Positions 49,304 to 50,860 of a stretch of DNA of 50,860 nt are shown here, one piece after another. Source of the stretch: an uncultured Oscillibacter sp. (GTDB lineage Bacteria; Bacillota; Clostridia; Oscillospirales; Oscillospiraceae); NCBI GenBank assembly GCA_910583695.1, contig CAJTZL010000016.1, forward strand, positions 1 to 50,860. Reading direction: 5' to 3'. The position numbers and the translations under genes were made by a program. How positions within the stretch are numbered: position 1 is the stretch's first letter; each line of letters opens with the position of its first letter. The notes under the pieces are model-generated. The model was not told the origin of the DNA and ran no database searches. It was given only the letters and a program-made list of their open reading frames with translations.

Positions 49304-49359
49304 GCTGATTTCCTCCTGATATTATACAGATAGTTGTTGAATCGCTTTGGGTGCGCCGC

Positions 49360-49554
49360 TTAAAATTCCTCCGGTTCCCGGGGAATGATGACGGCGGCCA
49401 GGATATAGGCCGGGATGCCGCTGCCTCCCATGGCGCTGAAGATGATCCAGGCCAGCCGCACCAGGGAGGGGTCCAAACCAAAATACTCGGCAATGCCGCC
49501 GCAGACGCCGTCCACCATTTTCCCCCGGTTGATCTTGTACAATCTCTTTTCCAT
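49360..49554 (-). CDS. PspC domain protein
   Basis: The 64-residue protein has the PspC signature: KRLYKINRGKMVDGVCGGIAEYFGLDPSLVRL (shown in parts: DGVCGGIAEYFG and DPSLVRLAWI), then a single transmembrane segment (AYILAAVIIP). Such small proteins stand alone in Firmicutes with uncertain roles in envelope stress. The start is the ATG at 49554 with AGGAGG nearby. It is 11 bp downstream of prmC and probably co-transcribed. Confidence 0.9.
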   Translation of the reverse strand: MEKRLYKINRGKMVDGVCGGIAEYFGLDPSLVRLAWIIFSAMGGSGIPAYILAAVIIPREPEEF

Positions 49555-49565
49555 GACGCTCCTCC

Positions 49566-50432
49566 TTAAATTTCCTGGCAGAGGGTGCCCAGCACCACTC
49601 TGGGAATTTTGTTCCGGTCCTTGACGACCTGCAAATCGCCGAAGCCCTGGCTCCGCATCAGCCGGAGCACCGGGTCCGCCTGACCGATGCCCACCTCAAA
49701 GTACAGCCGCCCGCCGGGGGCCAGGGCCTCCTTCCAGTCCCGGGTGATGGAACGGTAGAAGTCCAGGCCGTCGGCCCCGCCGTCCAGGGCCAGATGGGGC
49801 TCGTAGTCCCGGACGGAGGTTTCCAGCCCGGGGATGTCGCCGCTGGGAATGTAGGGCGGATTGCTGACGATGCACTGAAATTCCCCCAGGGACCGGGGCG
49901 GCTTCTCCCGGGCGTCCGCCTGGACGGGCATGACCCGGGCGGAAAGGTTGTTTCGCCGGATGTTCTGGCGGCAGATTTTCAGGGCGCTGTCGTTGAGCTC
50001 CCCCAGAATCACCCAGGCCCGGGGGGCCTGAGAGGCGACGGCCAGCCCCACACAGCCGCTGCCCGCGCAGAGGTCCAGGACCCGGCATTCCCCCAGGGTC
50101 TGTATGTAGGCAATGGCCTGTTCGGCCAGAACCTCGGTGTCCGCCCGGGGGATCAGCACATCCTGGGAGATGTCCAGGGGGAGGCCGTAAAACTCCCACT
50201 CGCCGATGAGGTAGGCCACCGGCTCCCCGGCCATGCGCCGCTCCACCAGCCGCCGGACCTGGGCCTCCCGCTCCGGGGAGGCGTAAAGGCGGCTGTCCCG
50301 GGTCAGCTCCTCCCGGCTCTTGCCGGTGCCGAAGCACACCAGCTCCCGGGCCTCCAGGGTGGAAGCCTCCACGCCGCTCTCCCGAAGCTGGCGGCGGATG
50401 TCCAGATATAGGTCATTGTAGGTTATGGCCAT
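49566..50432 (-). CDS. prmC: Peptide chain release factor N5-glutamine methyltransferase
   Basis: The 288-residue protein has a helical N-terminal domain and a SAM-dependent methyltransferase core: VLDLCAGSGCVGLAVA (motif I) and IVSNPPYIPSG (NPPY, catalytic). These, with YLIGEWEFYGLPLDISQDVLIPRADTE (IGEWEFYGL and LIPRADTE), define PrmC/HemK. It methylates the Gln of the GGQ motif in RF1/RF2. GAGGTGA lies 7 bp before the ATG. Upstream, prfA is not present in the window's adjoining 430 bp. Confidence 0.95.
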   Translation of the reverse strand: MAITYNDLYLDIRRQLRESGVEASTLEARELVCFGTGKSREELTRDSRLYASPEREAQVRRLVERRMAGEPVAYLIGEWEFYGLPLDISQDVLIPRADTEVLAEQAIAYIQTLGECRVLDLCAGSGCVGLAVASQAPRAWVILGELNDSALKICRQNIRRNNLSARVMPVQADAREKPPRSLGEFQCIVSNPPYIPSGDIPGLETSVRDYEPHLALDGGADGLDFYRSITRDWKEALAPGGRLYFEVGIGQADPVLRLMRSQGFGDLQVVKDRNKIPRVVLGTLCQEI

Positions 50433-50860
50433 GATATCACCTCATTTTTGTTGAAGGGGAGAGAGCTGCGGACAGCAGACCGTTCTACGGATAGAGCGGC
50501 AGCCCCTGGAGGAATGGCCTGACCTGGGGGTCAGGCCCCACATCGTCAGAAGAAACTCCGCCCACTCCGTCCCCGCCTGGCGGCGAGGACTGCGCTCAGC
50601 TCCGTTCCTTCTTCCTCTCCCCACCGGAACCGCTTCGCTGGGTTCCGGCGGGGGCCCCATAGGGTGGCCTGCCGGCAAAAGGACGGGCCCGGGGGGACGG
50701 GCCGCCGGGCACCCGCAAGGGGTACGCCGCCGCCGTAAGCGGCAAAGCCGCCAACGGCGGACGCAGGGCGGCGGCCCCTACGGTGTGTTCTATTCGGTAG
50801 AAAGGCCGTATCCTTCTTTTTCTCTTTTGGACCGTGCACGGCCCGTTTGTCTCCGGCCTA
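50433..50860. other. Non-coding region with GC-rich repeats
   Basis: I see no supported gene. It has a 9-bp hairpin (GGCCTGACC, 50516-50524, with GGTCAGGCC, 50529-50537), a CCGGAACC-GCTTCGCT-GGGTTCCGG palindrome near 50632-50650, and from 50680 a GC-rich repeat (GGGCGGCGGCCCCTAC) of the type also found near 19.78 kb. Confidence 0.5.

Noticed and set aside
49304..49359. SOS operator before recA
   Set aside because: No GAAC-N4-GTTC dyad is visible in the short leader, only a -10-like TATAAT.
1..50860. CRISPR array
   Set aside because: I found no set of evenly spaced direct repeats with unique spacers and no cas genes.

Overview
The window looks like a chromosome segment from a GC-rich gut Clostridia-type Firmicute, most likely Oscillospiraceae (Oscillibacter, Flavonifractor, Lawsonibacter or Dysosmobacter-like). 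The grounds are strong AGGAGG ribosome sites, sigma-A type promoters, Firmicute-style families (TmcAL, PspC, a SwrC-like RND pump, DUF3784), high-GC codon use, and an ABC/IolG inositol cassette. The genus is inference.

Positions 1 to about 11.9 kb are an accessory region built from several mobile and defence pieces. It opens with the end of a Tn916-like integrative element (excisionase, tyrosine integrase). Facing it is a Hachiman-type defence pair (hamA, hamB) whose helicase gene loses its 3' end at the element boundary. A serine-recombinase scrap follows, and then an unfamiliar three-gene module on the minus strand: a 73-residue acidic protein, a strong hairpin, a six-helix membrane protein, and an 847-residue HExxH metalloprotease-like protein. 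I regard this module as the best candidate for an undescribed system. Beyond it lie an IS1182-like transposase fused in frame to the tail of a Vsr-type endonuclease, and an oriT-like sequence.

From 11.9 to 31.5 kb the content is mostly chromosomal: a DHH phosphoesterase, a DEAD-box helicase, an HD protein, DUF2461, a nitroreductase with a TIGR04076-HMA fusion, a ZnuA-type lipoprotein, and an XRE-regulated membrane protein. A TetR gene and a TolC-like/adaptor/RND efflux operon follow, then an RsiV-like lipoprotein with tmcAL, ackA and a GNAT acetyltransferase. Several promoters here have readable operators: three phased palindromes for the XRE gene, two TGACA-N3-TGTCA palindromes for TetR, a MerR-like promoter for the pump, and a TCCCATGG cluster for the nitroreductase.

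From 31.6 to 33.7 kb there is an AT-rich patch around a tRNA-Arg(CCT). It includes a DUF3784 gene enclosed by 66-bp inverted repeats, which resembles a small cargo-carrying nonautonomous element. Next come znuB/znuC-type transporter genes, another GNAT, a SAM methyltransferase and recQ. After these is an inositol-type operon (binding protein, ATPase, permease, IolG-like dehydrogenase) with a structured leader.

From 43.9 to 50.4 kb all genes lie on the minus strand, transcribed in the order prmC, pspC, recA, recX, a BglII/BstYI-type restriction enzyme, an MT-A70 methyltransferase, rimO, a Cdd1-like HhH protein and pgsA. The restriction-modification pair appears to have been inserted directly behind recA-recX, overlapping the recX stop codon.
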